Positions 1-7,029 are shown, counted from the stretch's first letter. The stretch is 16,543 nt of DNA from Planctomycetota bacterium (GCA_029259935.1 JAJDEH010000413.1:1-16543), one strand, 5' to 3'. The notes: generated from the sequence alone by a model not told the origin. Translations and numbers: made by a program.

Positions 1-101
1 TCGTCCAGCACCAACCTCCAAAACTCCTCTCTCTCAACCGACCGCTTCGATCTCGCCATTGCAAGCTCCCAAGTTCGAGGAAACCAAATCCTCTAACCTA
101 A

Positions 102-449
102 CCCACAAAGCAAGATGTACTTCACCATCCGCTCACGGATCAACATCAGCCCGATGTCGTCGTCGGCTCGTCCCGTGGCGGTGCAGTCGCCATCAACATC
201 GACTCCAAAGACACACCACTCGTGCTTCTGTGCCCGGCTTGGAAGAATTGGGGCACTGCCACAACCGTCAAGCCGCAAACGGTTATTCTGCATTCACGAG
301 CAGATGACACCGTGCCTTTTGCTGACTCCGAGGAACTCTTGGCCAACAGCGGCCTGCCACCCGAGACGCTCATTGAAGTTGGCAATGATCACCGGCTCGC
401 CGACCCTGAGCCGCTCAAAGCAATGTTGGATGCGTGCGAGCGCCCCAAA
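102..449 (+). pseudogene. Alpha/beta hydrolase remnant (N-terminus missing), joined to DUF429
   Basis: The frame is open from 102 (stop TAA at 99-101) and reads into the DUF429 segment. It carries a nucleophile elbow GSSRGGA (about 165-185), the acid stretch HSRADDTVPFADSEEL and the catalytic-histidine stretch VGNDHRLADPEPL, so Ser, Asp and His of a serine hydrolase triad are all present. The usual N-terminal part of about 70 residues, with the first beta strands and oxyanion region, is absent: before residue QHQPDVVVG the sequence stops looking like the family. The only starts are internal (GTG at 222), after the nucleophile elbow, so a working enzyme is unlikely. The C-terminus runs without a stop or start codon into the next domain. 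Best read as a 5'-truncated gene fused by deletion. The family is a small esterase-like hydrolase of unknown substrate. Confidence 0.6.
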
Positions 450-1195
450 CTTGAGATCATCGGAATCGATCCCGCTTCATCGAAAGGGCTTGTGATTTGG
501 AATGGCAATTCTGCAACGAGAGTTTCGGCTCGTGAGGCACCGACATGGATTAAACAGCTTTGCGAACGTCATCGAAACCTCCTCATTTGCTGGGACTCTC
601 CACTTTCGTTTGACCCAGCAATCAGCCTCTCAGATCGTCCAGTCGAGAAAGTTCTTCGGGCGCAGGTAAAGACATGGATCGATGATGGCCTGATAGAGCA
701 AGAACCCCGCAACAAAGCGGTGTCGGTTCAACCCTTTTCGGGCTGCTCTCATTGGGTAATTGCTTGCGAGGCACTGGGACAACCGTTTGCTACTTCTGGA
801 AGCACAGTGATTCCACTTGCTCGAAGTTCCAAGAGCGCCAGTTCTGGTGGAGCATGGTTGATCGAAGCTCATCCAGCAGTCGCCATGGCAGTATGGTGGA
901 TTGAAGGCGAGCGAAACACCAGCGCATTCCCAATCTACAAAAAACGACATGAAGCTTTGAAGCGCTTACCGCCCTAGACGATCTTGATGATGACATACTA
1001 GACGCATACGTAGCGCATCGCTTAGCGGTCCGATTCATGTCTGGTGAATGTCGATGGATCGGCGATTCCCGCAATGGCGGTTTTGTACTGCCGAATAGTG
1101 CCGAGACAACATGGAGTCTAAACAAAGCGGTTCAGCGCAAGATCCGAGCCGCAACCGGAGCGGTTGCTGTGTCAGATGGTACAATCGACTCATGA
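450..1195 (+). pseudogene. DUF429 (predicted RNase H-fold nuclease) gene with one frameshift
   Basis: The first part (to about 965) reads LEIIGIDPASSKGLV, later CWDSPLSF and LIEAHPAVAMAVW, which match the acidic motifs of the DUF429 family, a predicted RNase H-like nuclease. In frame it hits TAG at 975-977. Shifting back one base at about 965 restores the family's C-terminus, with LTALDDLDDDILDAYVAHRLAV, and runs to TGA at 1193-1195. The last catalytic Asp (LDAYVA) therefore lies beyond the frameshift. The change equals a single-base deletion and is not in a homopolymer. The domain has no start codon of its own and is in frame with the upstream hydrolase remnant. Its TGA overlaps the ATG of the next gene, as in an operon. 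Substrate and role of DUF429 proteins are unknown. Confidence 0.65.
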
Positions 1196-1601
1196 ACACG
1201 CCTGAGCCAGAATCCATCGATCCCAACCAACTGCGTCCCGGCCCAATCCGCAACGAATCGCTCCCGCCCGACTGCTCGAACATGTGCGTGCGGTCTACGA
1301 TGTCATCGGGCCGTACCTCGACACCACGATGGAGCAATTCGAGATTGGCTTCCTGCGGGACACGCACCCGGAGGAAGAAGTCGCCGTCTGGTGCAGCATC
1401 ACAGCCGCTTGGATCGCTTACCATGAGCAGCATCTTGGCAATGACTTCTTGCCAGACGAAGAGGAAAAGAAGTTGATCGCCGCCTTGATTGCCATTTCCA
1501 GTGGAGCATACGTCGGAGTCGAGGACGTGGATGCTCTCGGCGTGCCCGCCGATGTCGCACGAAGGTTGGTGGCGTGTTATGACGAAGTTGGACAGGAGTG
1601 A
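1192..1601 (+). pseudogene. Uncharacterised small acidic protein, frameshifted
   Basis: An ATG at 1192 overlaps the stop of the DUF429 gene (ATGA) and opens MNTPEPESIDPNQLRPGP, leading to NESLPPD at about 1270. The sequence then continues sensibly only one base earlier, as LLEHVRAVYDVIGPYLDTT, ending with LVACYDEVGQE and TGA at 1599-1601. Reassembled, the product is about 136 aa, acidic, mostly helical by appearance, with no signal peptide, cysteine motif or known catalytic motif. The shift equals a lost base in what was probably a GAG codon after LPP. A shorter 105-aa product from GTG 1284 is possible. I recognise it only as resembling conserved hypothetical proteins of planctomycetes and assign no function. 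Confidence 0.5.
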
Positions 1602-1608
1602 TCGATAG

Positions 1609-1722
1609 TACACCTGTTTGCTGATCCTGAGCCGTTGGGAGCGGGTCGGCACTGATCACCGACTTGCTGAACAAGAGCCACTGATTACGATGATCGACGC
1701 AATCGAGAGCAGAACGGAATGA
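1609..1722 (+). pseudogene. Alpha/beta hydrolase 3' end remnant(s)
   Basis: Positions 1645-1722 encode VGTDHRLAEQEPLITMIDAIE and then TGA. This matches the C-terminal catalytic-His region of the hydrolase remnant at 102-449 (VGNDHRLADPEPL). Just upstream, in another frame (1614-1640), a second scrap reads LFADPEPLGA. The two stretches share an imperfect direct repeat about 43 bp apart (TTGCTGATCCTGAGCCGTTG at about 1618 against TTGCTGAACAAGAGCCACTG). This suggests two related hydrolase genes whose bodies were removed, leaving only their 3' ends. There is no usable start or nucleophile. Confidence 0.5.
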
Positions 1723-1726
1723 CTAC

Positions 1727-2266
1727 ATGAAATCAGTTGACCGGCTTGTGAAAGAGCATGATCTCATCGAACGTGGACTCAATCTGCTTGAGAAATCTGC
1801 CGTCCTGATCGAATCCGGTCAACCGCTACCGGATGAATTCCCGAAATGGGCACCGGATTTCTTCGGCCAGTTTGCAGACAAGTGCCACCACGCCAAGGAA
1901 GAAGACCTGTTCTTCCCGCTGCTCAAGGAACGTGGCATTCCCGAGGAAGGTGGTCCCATTGGCGTCATGCTACACGAACACGAAGTCGGGCGTGATTGCG
2001 TTAGGCGAATGAGAGCAGCCAGTGATGCCGACGAATTTGATGGCGCAACATTTGCGACTGCGGCCAAGGAGTTCATCCTGCTCCTGCGACAGCACATCTT
2101 CAAAGAGAACAACATCCTGTTCAAGATGGCTGGGAACGTGTTGAGTGAAGCCGATGATGATGCCATGAACGGCAAATTTACCGAGGTTGAGCAGGAGCGA
2201 GAGCTTGCGGGGTTGCACGAACGATACGATGCCGAGGTCGCTGGCTGGGAAGAGAAACTCAAATGA
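1727..2266 (+). CDS. Hemerythrin HHE domain protein (intact, 179 aa)
   Basis: This is a soluble four-helix-bundle protein of the hemerythrin/HHE cation-binding family. Such proteins hold a di-iron centre that binds O2, NO or reactive species. Visible metal ligands are His in KEHDLIERG (residue 10), HHAKEEDLFFPLL (54-66), LHEHEVGRD (about 82-85) and RQHIFKENNILFKM (about 121-134). Together they give the expected H...HxxxE...H...HxxxE pattern. Length and helix content fit a stand-alone hemerythrin, and no signal peptide is present. The ATG at 1727 follows the hydrolase remnant by 4 nt, and only a weak purine-rich stretch precedes it. Its TGA overlaps the ATG of the cupin fragment (ATGA), so the two were once translationally coupled. 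It is the only gene in the left region with no sign of damage. The physiological ligand cannot be told. Confidence 0.85.
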   Translation: MKSVDRLVKEHDLIERGLNLLEKSAVLIESGQPLPDEFPKWAPDFFGQFADKCHHAKEEDLFFPLLKERGIPEEGGPIGVMLHEHEVGRDCVRRMRAASDADEFDGATFATAAKEFILLLRQHIFKENNILFKMAGNVLSEADDDAMNGKFTEVEQERELAGLHERYDAEVAGWEEKLK

Positions 2267-2370
2267 GCCAAAGTTACACCCACATTATCGATCTCGCCAA
2301 AGAAGTCGAACCGCCCGAGAACGGCATCCTCACCCGTACTCTGTTTAACGACGATAACGTGAAGGCGGTG
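2263..2370 (+). pseudogene. Cupin-family protein, N-terminal fragment cut off by integrase DNA
   Basis: The ATG at 2263 overlaps the hemerythrin stop. It starts a protein whose first 36 residues (MSQSYTHIIDLAKEVEPPEN, then GILTRTLFNDDNVKAV) resemble the start of small one-domain cupins, which would normally continue into a metal-binding beta barrel with HxH...E...H. After about 2370 the frame turns into a meaningless reading of the integrase segment and stops at 2524-2526, so none of the barrel or its metal ligands remains. The cupin call rests on the short N-terminal resemblance and on the common pairing of such genes with hemerythrins, so it is moderate. The break point coincides with the start of recombinase homology. 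Confidence 0.45.
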
Positions 2371-2390
2371 AGCGTAGCGGGACGGCGGTG
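2364..2390 (+). repeat. 7-bp direct repeat GGCGGTG at the cupin/integrase junction
   Basis: GGCGGTG occurs at 2364-2370 and again at 2384-2390. The first copy ends exactly where the cupin reading stops making sense, and the second contains the GTG that could start the integrase fragment. It may be a microhomology scar of the rearrangement, but a 7-bp match this close could also be chance. Confidence 0.35.
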
Positions 2391-2756
2391 TTTCGCAATG
2401 GCAAAGGAAACAAGCAGCGATCTGTGCCGTTGCCGCTTGCGGCTCGTCGAGCGTTGGAAGTGTACCTGGAGTCACGACCACCGGTCGAATCATCGAATGT
2501 GTTCGTGGGAGAGCGTGGGCCTTTGACTGACCGTGGAATCCGCAGCCTGCTCGACAAGTATTCGGTGTTCAGTGGTTTCAAGTTGTACCCGCACTTGCTG
2601 CGGCACAAGTTCGCCCACCAGTTCCTCGCCGACAACGGGAACGATTTGGTTTCGCTGGCGCAGATGCTCGGCCACGAGAATCTCAACACGACCAAACGGT
2701 ATGTGCAACGAACGCAGGATCAATTGGGCGAGGCATCTGATCGGTTGAGTTACTGA
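2370..2756 (+). pseudogene. Tyrosine recombinase/integrase, C-terminal catalytic fragment
   Basis: The frame is open from 2358. Integrase-like sequence begins at about 2370 (ERSGTAVFRNGKGNKQRSVP) and ends with TGA... see stop at 2754-2756. It keeps the second half of the catalytic domain: HLLRHKFAHQFL (HxxR motif), LGHENLNTTKRYV (GH motif and tyrosine nucleophile) and a short tail. Missing are the SAM-like N-terminal DNA-binding domain and the first catalytic Arg region, so the fragment cannot recombine DNA. The first possible start is GTG at 2388 (122 aa). It sits inside the cupin gene. This suggests that a mobile element's integrase landed here or was joined by deletion. No intact partner ends of an element were found. 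Confidence 0.75.
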
Positions 2757-2829
2757 CCGTCGCAATGGCTCTTGGCTCATGCATTCCGTGGTAGAAGCAT
2801 TGGAGACTATCGAGATCGCAGATGAAGAG

Positions 2830-2865
2830 GCAGGTGTCACTGACCACCGGCTTTCGGATCAGCAA
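2830..2865 (+). pseudogene. Possible third scrap of the hydrolase catalytic-His region
   Basis: In one + frame the sequence reads AGVTDHRLSDQQ, similar to VGTDHRLAEQEP at 1645 and VGNDHRLADPEP near 385. The nucleotides are similar too (CACTGACCACCGGCTT here, CACTGATCACCGACTT at 1650). The flanks do not resemble the hydrolase and the frame ends at 2902-2904. This is a short match and may be chance. Confidence 0.2.
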
Positions 2866-2900
2866 TCCCGCTCCATTCTGCGGCATCGCCATGCGCTGTC

Positions 2901-3248
2901 GTGATCGGGAATTCTGAAAAAGACACGCCGAGTTTTGGCAGCAGATTACTACATAACCATAGCAAGTATTGCGTGGAGGAATTGGTGACGCGAGGTGCCC
3001 AACTTGAATATGGTATTAGCAAGCCGCCGGGTATGAGTGGTTGTGGGTTGTGGCAAGGGCCGCATGCAAACGAACTGTGGACTCCGGAAAAATATAAACT
3101 AATCGCGATTCAAGGCCGATGGCCGCAGAAAAACCGACAATTACAAGCGACGCAAATAATACATTGGCTTCGTCAGTTCTGGAAAACGTGCAGCGACTTG
3201 CGAAGCGGGCTCGAAGTCGCCTTCCCCGATCAGAAGTTTGATGAGTAG
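2901..3248 (+). pseudogene. C-terminal fragment resembling a trypsin-like serine peptidase
   Basis: A 115-aa frame begins at GTG 2901 and ends with TAG at 3246-3248. Its middle holds PPGMSGCGLWQGP followed by KLIAIQGRWPQ and TQIIHWLRQF. The order Gly-x-Ser-Gly-(C/G)-Gly, then a short beta hairpin and a closing helix, resembles the nucleophile region and end of S1-like peptidases of bacteria (GxSGG). The His and Asp parts of the triad and the first barrel are missing, and upstream of 2901 the open frame is low-quality sequence. The Cys within SGCG is unusual and could be a change after decay. No ribosome binding site is evident. It is probably a 5'-truncated gene; the family call is tentative. 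Confidence 0.35.
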
Positions 3249-3321
3249 TGCGATCGGACTGGTTCCCAGACGACGACCTGTTCACGCCCGGCGAACGACA
3301 CCGAGGCATTCCCATCGGCAA

Positions 3322-3501
3322 CCAGATCGCCTTGCAGTACTTCAACAGCGTCTGTCGCTCTTCGTAGGTCGTGTGGACCTGCTTGGGCAAACGGGCTCCC
3401 AGCAACTTGTTCTCATGTTTGAGATATTCGAGATTCTTTGCCAACTCGCAGTCGGTTGCGGAGGCGATCAGGCCGAGGAGAGGGTGGAAAATCTTGCTCA
3501 T
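3322..3501 (-). pseudogene. Transposase (rve/IS3-like class), N-terminal fragment
   Basis: On the - strand an ATG at 3499-3501 begins MSKIFHPLLGLIASATDCEL, continuing as AKNLEYLKHENKLLGARLPK and then a TYEERQTLLKYCKAIW stretch. This is the leucine-rich, helical start I associate with integrase-core transposases of planctomycetes (KIFHP...IASATDxELAK...YLKxENKxLRxxLP). After about residue 60 the family resemblance is lost, although the frame stays open to 3016. No DDE catalytic core is present. No terminal inverted repeats were found, so the element is dead and its ends cannot be placed. Confidence 0.6.
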
Positions 3502-4087
3502 TGGTGTATCGTCGGATGTTGTGATGCTGGAGCGGGCTACACATTCGTTTTGCCCCGCTGGTCTAACGATGAAACGCCTGTTGATGCCCCTCGCCACGAT
3601 CTTTTCAGCAATGTGTTGTGGCGCTCGGTACAGGCCGGACAGATTACCTGAACCGAGTGTATTTGGGCTGGCCGCAACCGCGCGCTGACGCCCTCGCTGC
3701 CGGCGTCATGCAAAAAAAACCAGGTACTACTTGGTACTATTTTGAGGCCTCTGTACTACCATCGTTTGCGACTTTACGCATTGGTTTGCAACAGTTTGCA
3801 AAAGCGGTCCGATCGCGGTAAAACTCTTTGACATCGCAGGACTTAGTGGCGTTTTTCGGCTGAATTGTGCATCCGCCTACGGAACCGAATGGGTGCGTCC
3901 ACCTAGCTGCGGGAGCGGATGCCACCAATGCAGTTTGGAACGACCGAGCCGCTCGCTACGCATTGCGCAAGGAACGAGGGTGGTGATCGCGCTGTAGCAT
4001 GTTTTGGCGCAACTGGATGAAGTGAAGCGGTTTTCTTCTTTCACCGGTTTACAATCCAGGTCCAAGATCACGACTAATTGACCGAGG
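3502..4087. other. Gene-free gap between transposase remnant and operon end
   Basis: About 590 bp lie between the start of the transposase fragment and the 3' end of the redox operon, both on the - strand. No frame here has a recognisable protein. It contains the phased direct repeats at 3723-3800 and, further right, a tRNA-like looking stretch that does not fold as a tRNA (3847-3927). I see no convincing hairpin plus T-run that would terminate the operon after 4088. The nearest inverted match (GTGAA at 4022-4026 with TTCAC at 4040-4044) lacks a U-tract. Confidence 0.6.
3723..3800. repeat. Two sets of short direct repeats spaced by helical turns
   Basis: GGTACTA occurs at 3723 and 3733, and GTACTAC again at 3753. 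GTTTGCR occurs at 3764 (GTTTGCG), 3784 and 3794 (GTTTGCA). Within each set the copies start 10, 19 or 20 bp apart, putting them on the same DNA face. Such arrays fit binding sites of a regulator or recombinase arm sites. No gene start lies next to them, so the role is unknown. Confidence 0.55.
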
Positions 4088-4705
4088 CTATCTGAAAACA
4101 TCCACCGGGCAAACCGCCACGCAGTCGCCGCAGGTAACACAGCTTGATTCGCCCATGGTTTGGTCTGCGTCGAAGACGATGTGCGTATCCTCGCCGCGTC
4201 CCGCGCGCCCGATAACGTGCAGGTCGCGGCACGCCTGGATGCAGCGGTCGCACAGAATGCATCCGTCGAGACGCACCTGTATGTTGTCGGACGACAGCTC
4301 GCCGCGGGGCGGCTTTTCAATCGGGTCGAGCCGCTGCTCGGTAACTCCGTACTGGCGGGCGAGGCGAACCAGTTGGCAGTTCTGCTCGCCACCACAGACG
4401 TCGTCGTCACATGGACCATGCTCGGCGAGCGCCAGTTCAAATAGTAGGCGACGCGCCTGATCGACCGCCGGCGATTGGGTTTCGACTTCCATCCCGTCAG
4501 CCGCCGATGTCGCGCAAGCGGGAACCAAGCCGCGACGACCGGCCACCGACACCGAGCACACGCGGCAGACTCCGCGGGCCGGTTGCCCGGGCAGGTAGCA
4601 CAGGGATGGAATGTGGACACCCGCCCTTTGCGCGGCGTCGATCAGTGACGTTCCCGCGCGGACTTCCACTTGAGTCCCGTCAATGGTCAGTGTGACTTGC
4701 TGCAT
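4088..4705 (-). CDS. HoxU/NuoG-type iron-sulfur protein (2Fe-2S plus two 4Fe-4S)
   Basis: This 205-aa soluble electron-transfer subunit resembles HoxU, the N-terminal third of NuoG. Residues 1-75 form a plant-type 2Fe-2S domain with Cys36, Cys47, Cys50 and Cys64. Residues 96-110 carry a His-Cys cluster motif, H96-x2-C99-x4-C104-x5-C110, whose spacing differs from the usual HxxxCxxCxxxxxC. Residues 149-199 hold two CxxCxxCxxxC sets (C149/152/155/159 and C189/192/195/199). It would take electrons from the NuoF-like domain encoded immediately upstream. No molybdopterin or large NuoG domain follows. ATG 4705 was chosen because the ferredoxin fold starts there; it overlaps the upstream gene by 19 bp, with GAGGA 12 nt before it. 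An in-frame GTG at 4714 is the alternative. The ORF could extend to 4813, but that part is unlike the family. It is the last gene of the operon. Confidence 0.85.
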   Translation of the reverse strand: MQQVTLTIDGTQVEVRAGTSLIDAAQRAGVHIPSLCYLPGQPARGVCRVCSVSVAGRRGLVPACATSAADGMEVETQSPAVDQARRLLFELALAEHGPCDDDVCGGEQNCQLVRLARQYGVTEQRLDPIEKPPRGELSSDNIQVRLDGCILCDRCIQACRDLHVIGRAGRGEDTHIVFDADQTMGESSCVTCGDCVAVCPVDVFR

Positions 4706-7029
4706 ATCGGACACGCGTCCTCGTTGGTTGAATTGAGATGCCGCTTCAGTAATTCGGGCCAGTGCAATTGCACGGAAAGCATACGAGTCGGCGCCGCCAC
4801 GCCCAATCCGCAAATGGACGTCGACCGCACGACATCCATCAGTTCTTCAAGAAGCTGGACGTCTTGCTGAGTTGCGCTTCCGTGCATGATCCGCAACCAG
4901 ATGCGCGCCATTACGACCGTTCCGGCGCGACACGGTGTGCATCGCCCACACGATTCATCGCGGAAAAAACGGACAGATTCGAGCGCCTCGTGCAACAGGC
5001 ATTCCCGGGTGGACACAATCCGGACCGCGCCGGTACCGAGAATCGTGCCCGCCGGCTTGAGCGTGCTTTGAAGAAACGCCGCGTCAGAATAGGACGCCGG
5101 AATAAATCCGCCGGACGGTCCACCGACGGCGAAGGCCTGCAGTTCCTCGCCTTCCGGAAGTCCGCCGCCGAGGTTCAAGATGTCGCCCAAGCGAATTCCC
5201 AACGGGACTTCATAGATGCCAGGCTGCTTGACCGCGCCAGTTAGTGTCACGAGTTTCAGACCATGTCCGTCCGCGTGGAACCATTCGGCACCACGGTGAA
5301 GAATCGACGGCAGCCAGCTTAGCGTCTCGATATTCTGTACGAGTGTCGGACGTCCCCACAGGCCCCGTTCGGTCGGAAACGGGGGTCTTAATTGTGGTTC
5401 ACCTCGGCGCGATTCCAGAAACTCGATCAGCGCGGTCTCCTCGCCAATGACGTACAGGTCGGGTCCCGTGACGATCTTGATAGCGGGCAACACCGCGTCG
5501 CCCACTGTTTGACGCAACTGTTCGAGTGCTTCGCTCAGCGCACGTCGGCCAGATTCACAGCGCGATGTCACCACGATGATTACGTCCGAGGCGTCCACCG
5601 CCCACGCCGCGATCGTCACGCCTTCCATCACCACTGCCGGATGATTGCGCATTAGATAGCGGTCCTTGAACGTCTCTGGTTCACCCTCCTGGCCATTGAC
5701 AATCATGACGCGCGGACCCGGTTGCGAACGGACACTATCCCATTTCAGGGCCACGGGGAAATACGCGCCACCATAGCCTTGCAGACCGCTGGTCCGCACG
5801 GTTTCAAGAACTTCATCGCGGTTGCCTTCAGCAAGAAGGCGCCGGAAGACCGCGAACGGCTCATCATCTTCGACACAAGCCAGACCGGGCATGACGCCCG
5901 TTTCTGGAAGATCGCTTTCCGTATCGTGTCCCTCTGGCAGCGAGCTGTAGAAGTCGGCCGCCCCGAAAGCACTCGCGGCGTTCTTGATGGATGGGAGCCC
6001 GGCAGCAATGGCGGGCGGAAGATCGTTAGGCTGCAACACAGGCAGCGCGACCTGGGATTCGACTGGCTGCCGCGACCGACGTCGCCGGCCGGAAATCGCG
6101 TGGCCGATGGTGTCGAGCGCCGGTGTGGCGAGGTTCATGGCTAGAATCCCGTACATCTCCGCGCCAGGGATTGTTGTATAGAGGCGTCCGCAGACTCCTA
6201 TCGCGGCCGCGCCGATACCGAACAGCAGTCCGCCCACGCGCGTGTGCGGCGTGGTGACCGGATCGGTGGCAAAGAACAAAGCGAGCAGCAGCGTATTACT
6301 GCTAAACAAATACATGACCGGATTCATGGCCCAAGGCGCATGTCCCACGACGTCGGCGCCAGGCGGCAGCGCGAGAACAAGCAGCGGCACGGAACAGATC
6401 ATGGCCAGCGGCGCGGCGCGCTTCGTAACCACCAGCCACAACAGGAGAATGCCGACCGGAATGAGAACCGCGTCGCTGGTCTCTCCAATGGCGCCTCGCG
6501 TAAAACCCATGAAAACGTCGGACAGGTAAGGGCGCAAGTGCCCGCCGGCATCCTTGAACAATGCACTGGCGCCACTGACCACGTCCACCTTGTCCCATGC
6601 CGTATGGACGCCGGGATCGATAAATTCTAGCATGGCGACGGCGGTTCGTCCCAGCGCGGCCGGATTGAACGGATTTCGCTTCAGCCAACTCCAACGGAAC
6701 TTGCCCGGCAACTGCGCCACCAGTACACCGACAACGATCATATAAACAGGAGTGGTGGCGGACAGCGTTAGACCCAGCAGCAGCCCAGTGATCAGGCTGC
6801 CCGGATGGAAAATTTGATAACGCTCGCCCGCCAGCGCGCGGGGCAATGCGCCGGCAACCAGGCAGCCGGCGACGGAGACCGTCAGTACCAGCGCCGCGCG
6901 CGGGCCGAACTGCCACACGCCGAACAGCGCTGGCGGAATCAGCAGAGCGATGACGCACCACTTTGCGCCCAATCTTCCGCGCAACCGCCGCAGTTTCCTG
7001 CCAGAGTCGCGCAGGCCGCGGAACATCAT
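4687..7029 (-). CDS. RnfD/NqrB-like membrane subunit fused to NuoF-like NADH-oxidising subunit
   Basis: A 780-aa fusion. Residues about 24-312 are a multi-span membrane domain of the RnfD/NqrB family, with NPAALGRTAVAML (122-134), VDVVSGASALF (148-158), GAIGETSDAVLIP (179-191), FFATDPVTTPHTRVGG (252-267) and MNLATPALD (298-306). SGAS matches the position where FMN is attached by ApbE in this family, with Ser155 as possible acceptor. After a linker (about 313-390), residues 395-765 are a full NuoF/HoxF-like module: GYGGAYFPVALKW (418-430, FMN/NADH site), NGQEGEPETFKDR (445-457), IGEETALIEFLES (528-540), an SLBB stretch (about 595-620), and 4Fe-4S ligands C694, C697, C700 and C740 (SCGRCTPC, then SICGLG). 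ATG 7029 overlaps the upstream stop (ATGA) and has GGAG 8 nt before it. It would accept NADH electrons and pass them into the membrane. The product is intact and unusually composed. Confidence 0.88.
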   Translation of the reverse strand: MMFRGLRDSGRKLRRLRGRLGAKWCVIALLIPPALFGVWQFGPRAALVLTVSVAGCLVAGALPRALAGERYQIFHPGSLITGLLLGLTLSATTPVYMIVVGVLVAQLPGKFRWSWLKRNPFNPAALGRTAVAMLEFIDPGVHTAWDKVDVVSGASALFKDAGGHLRPYLSDVFMGFTRGAIGETSDAVLIPVGILLLWLVVTKRAAPLAMICSVPLLVLALPPGADVVGHAPWAMNPVMYLFSSNTLLLALFFATDPVTTPHTRVGGLLFGIGAAAIGVCGRLYTTIPGAEMYGILAMNLATPALDTIGHAISGRRRRSRQPVESQVALPVLQPNDLPPAIAAGLPSIKNAASAFGAADFYSSLPEGHDTESDLPETGVMPGLACVEDDEPFAVFRRLLAEGNRDEVLETVRTSGLQGYGGAYFPVALKWDSVRSQPGPRVMIVNGQEGEPETFKDRYLMRNHPAVVMEGVTIAAWAVDASDVIIVVTSRCESGRRALSEALEQLRQTVGDAVLPAIKIVTGPDLYVIGEETALIEFLESRRGEPQLRPPFPTERGLWGRPTLVQNIETLSWLPSILHRGAEWFHADGHGLKLVTLTGAVKQPGIYEVPLGIRLGDILNLGGGLPEGEELQAFAVGGPSGGFIPASYSDAAFLQSTLKPAGTILGTGAVRIVSTRECLLHEALESVRFFRDESCGRCTPCRAGTVVMARIWLRIMHGSATQQDVQLLEELMDVVRSTSICGLGVAAPTRMLSVQLHWPELLKRHLNSTNEDACPICSKSH

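Noticed and set aside
1..96. Open + frame entering from the left edge and ending with TAA at 94-96
   Set aside because: Only about 31 residues of low-complexity Ser-rich sequence with no family resemblance, so it cannot be called a gene end.
3016..3320. Continuation of the transposase frame on the - strand
   Set aside because: The frame stays open but loses family resemblance after about residue 60 and overlaps the peptidase-like fragment on the other strand.
3847..3927. tRNA-like stretch: a CCTACGGAACCGAA segment and a later CCACCA
   Set aside because: The anticodon-stem halves do not pair, no T-loop (GGTTCRA) is present and the ends do not form an acceptor stem. At best it is a degraded tRNA piece.
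4022..4044. Possible terminator hairpin downstream of the operon
   Set aside because: The stem is only 5 bp with a 13-nt loop and no T-run follows in the direction of transcription.
4088..4813. Longer 241-aa version of the HoxU-like protein
   Set aside because: The added residues overlap the NuoF-like C-terminus and do not resemble the ferredoxin family start.
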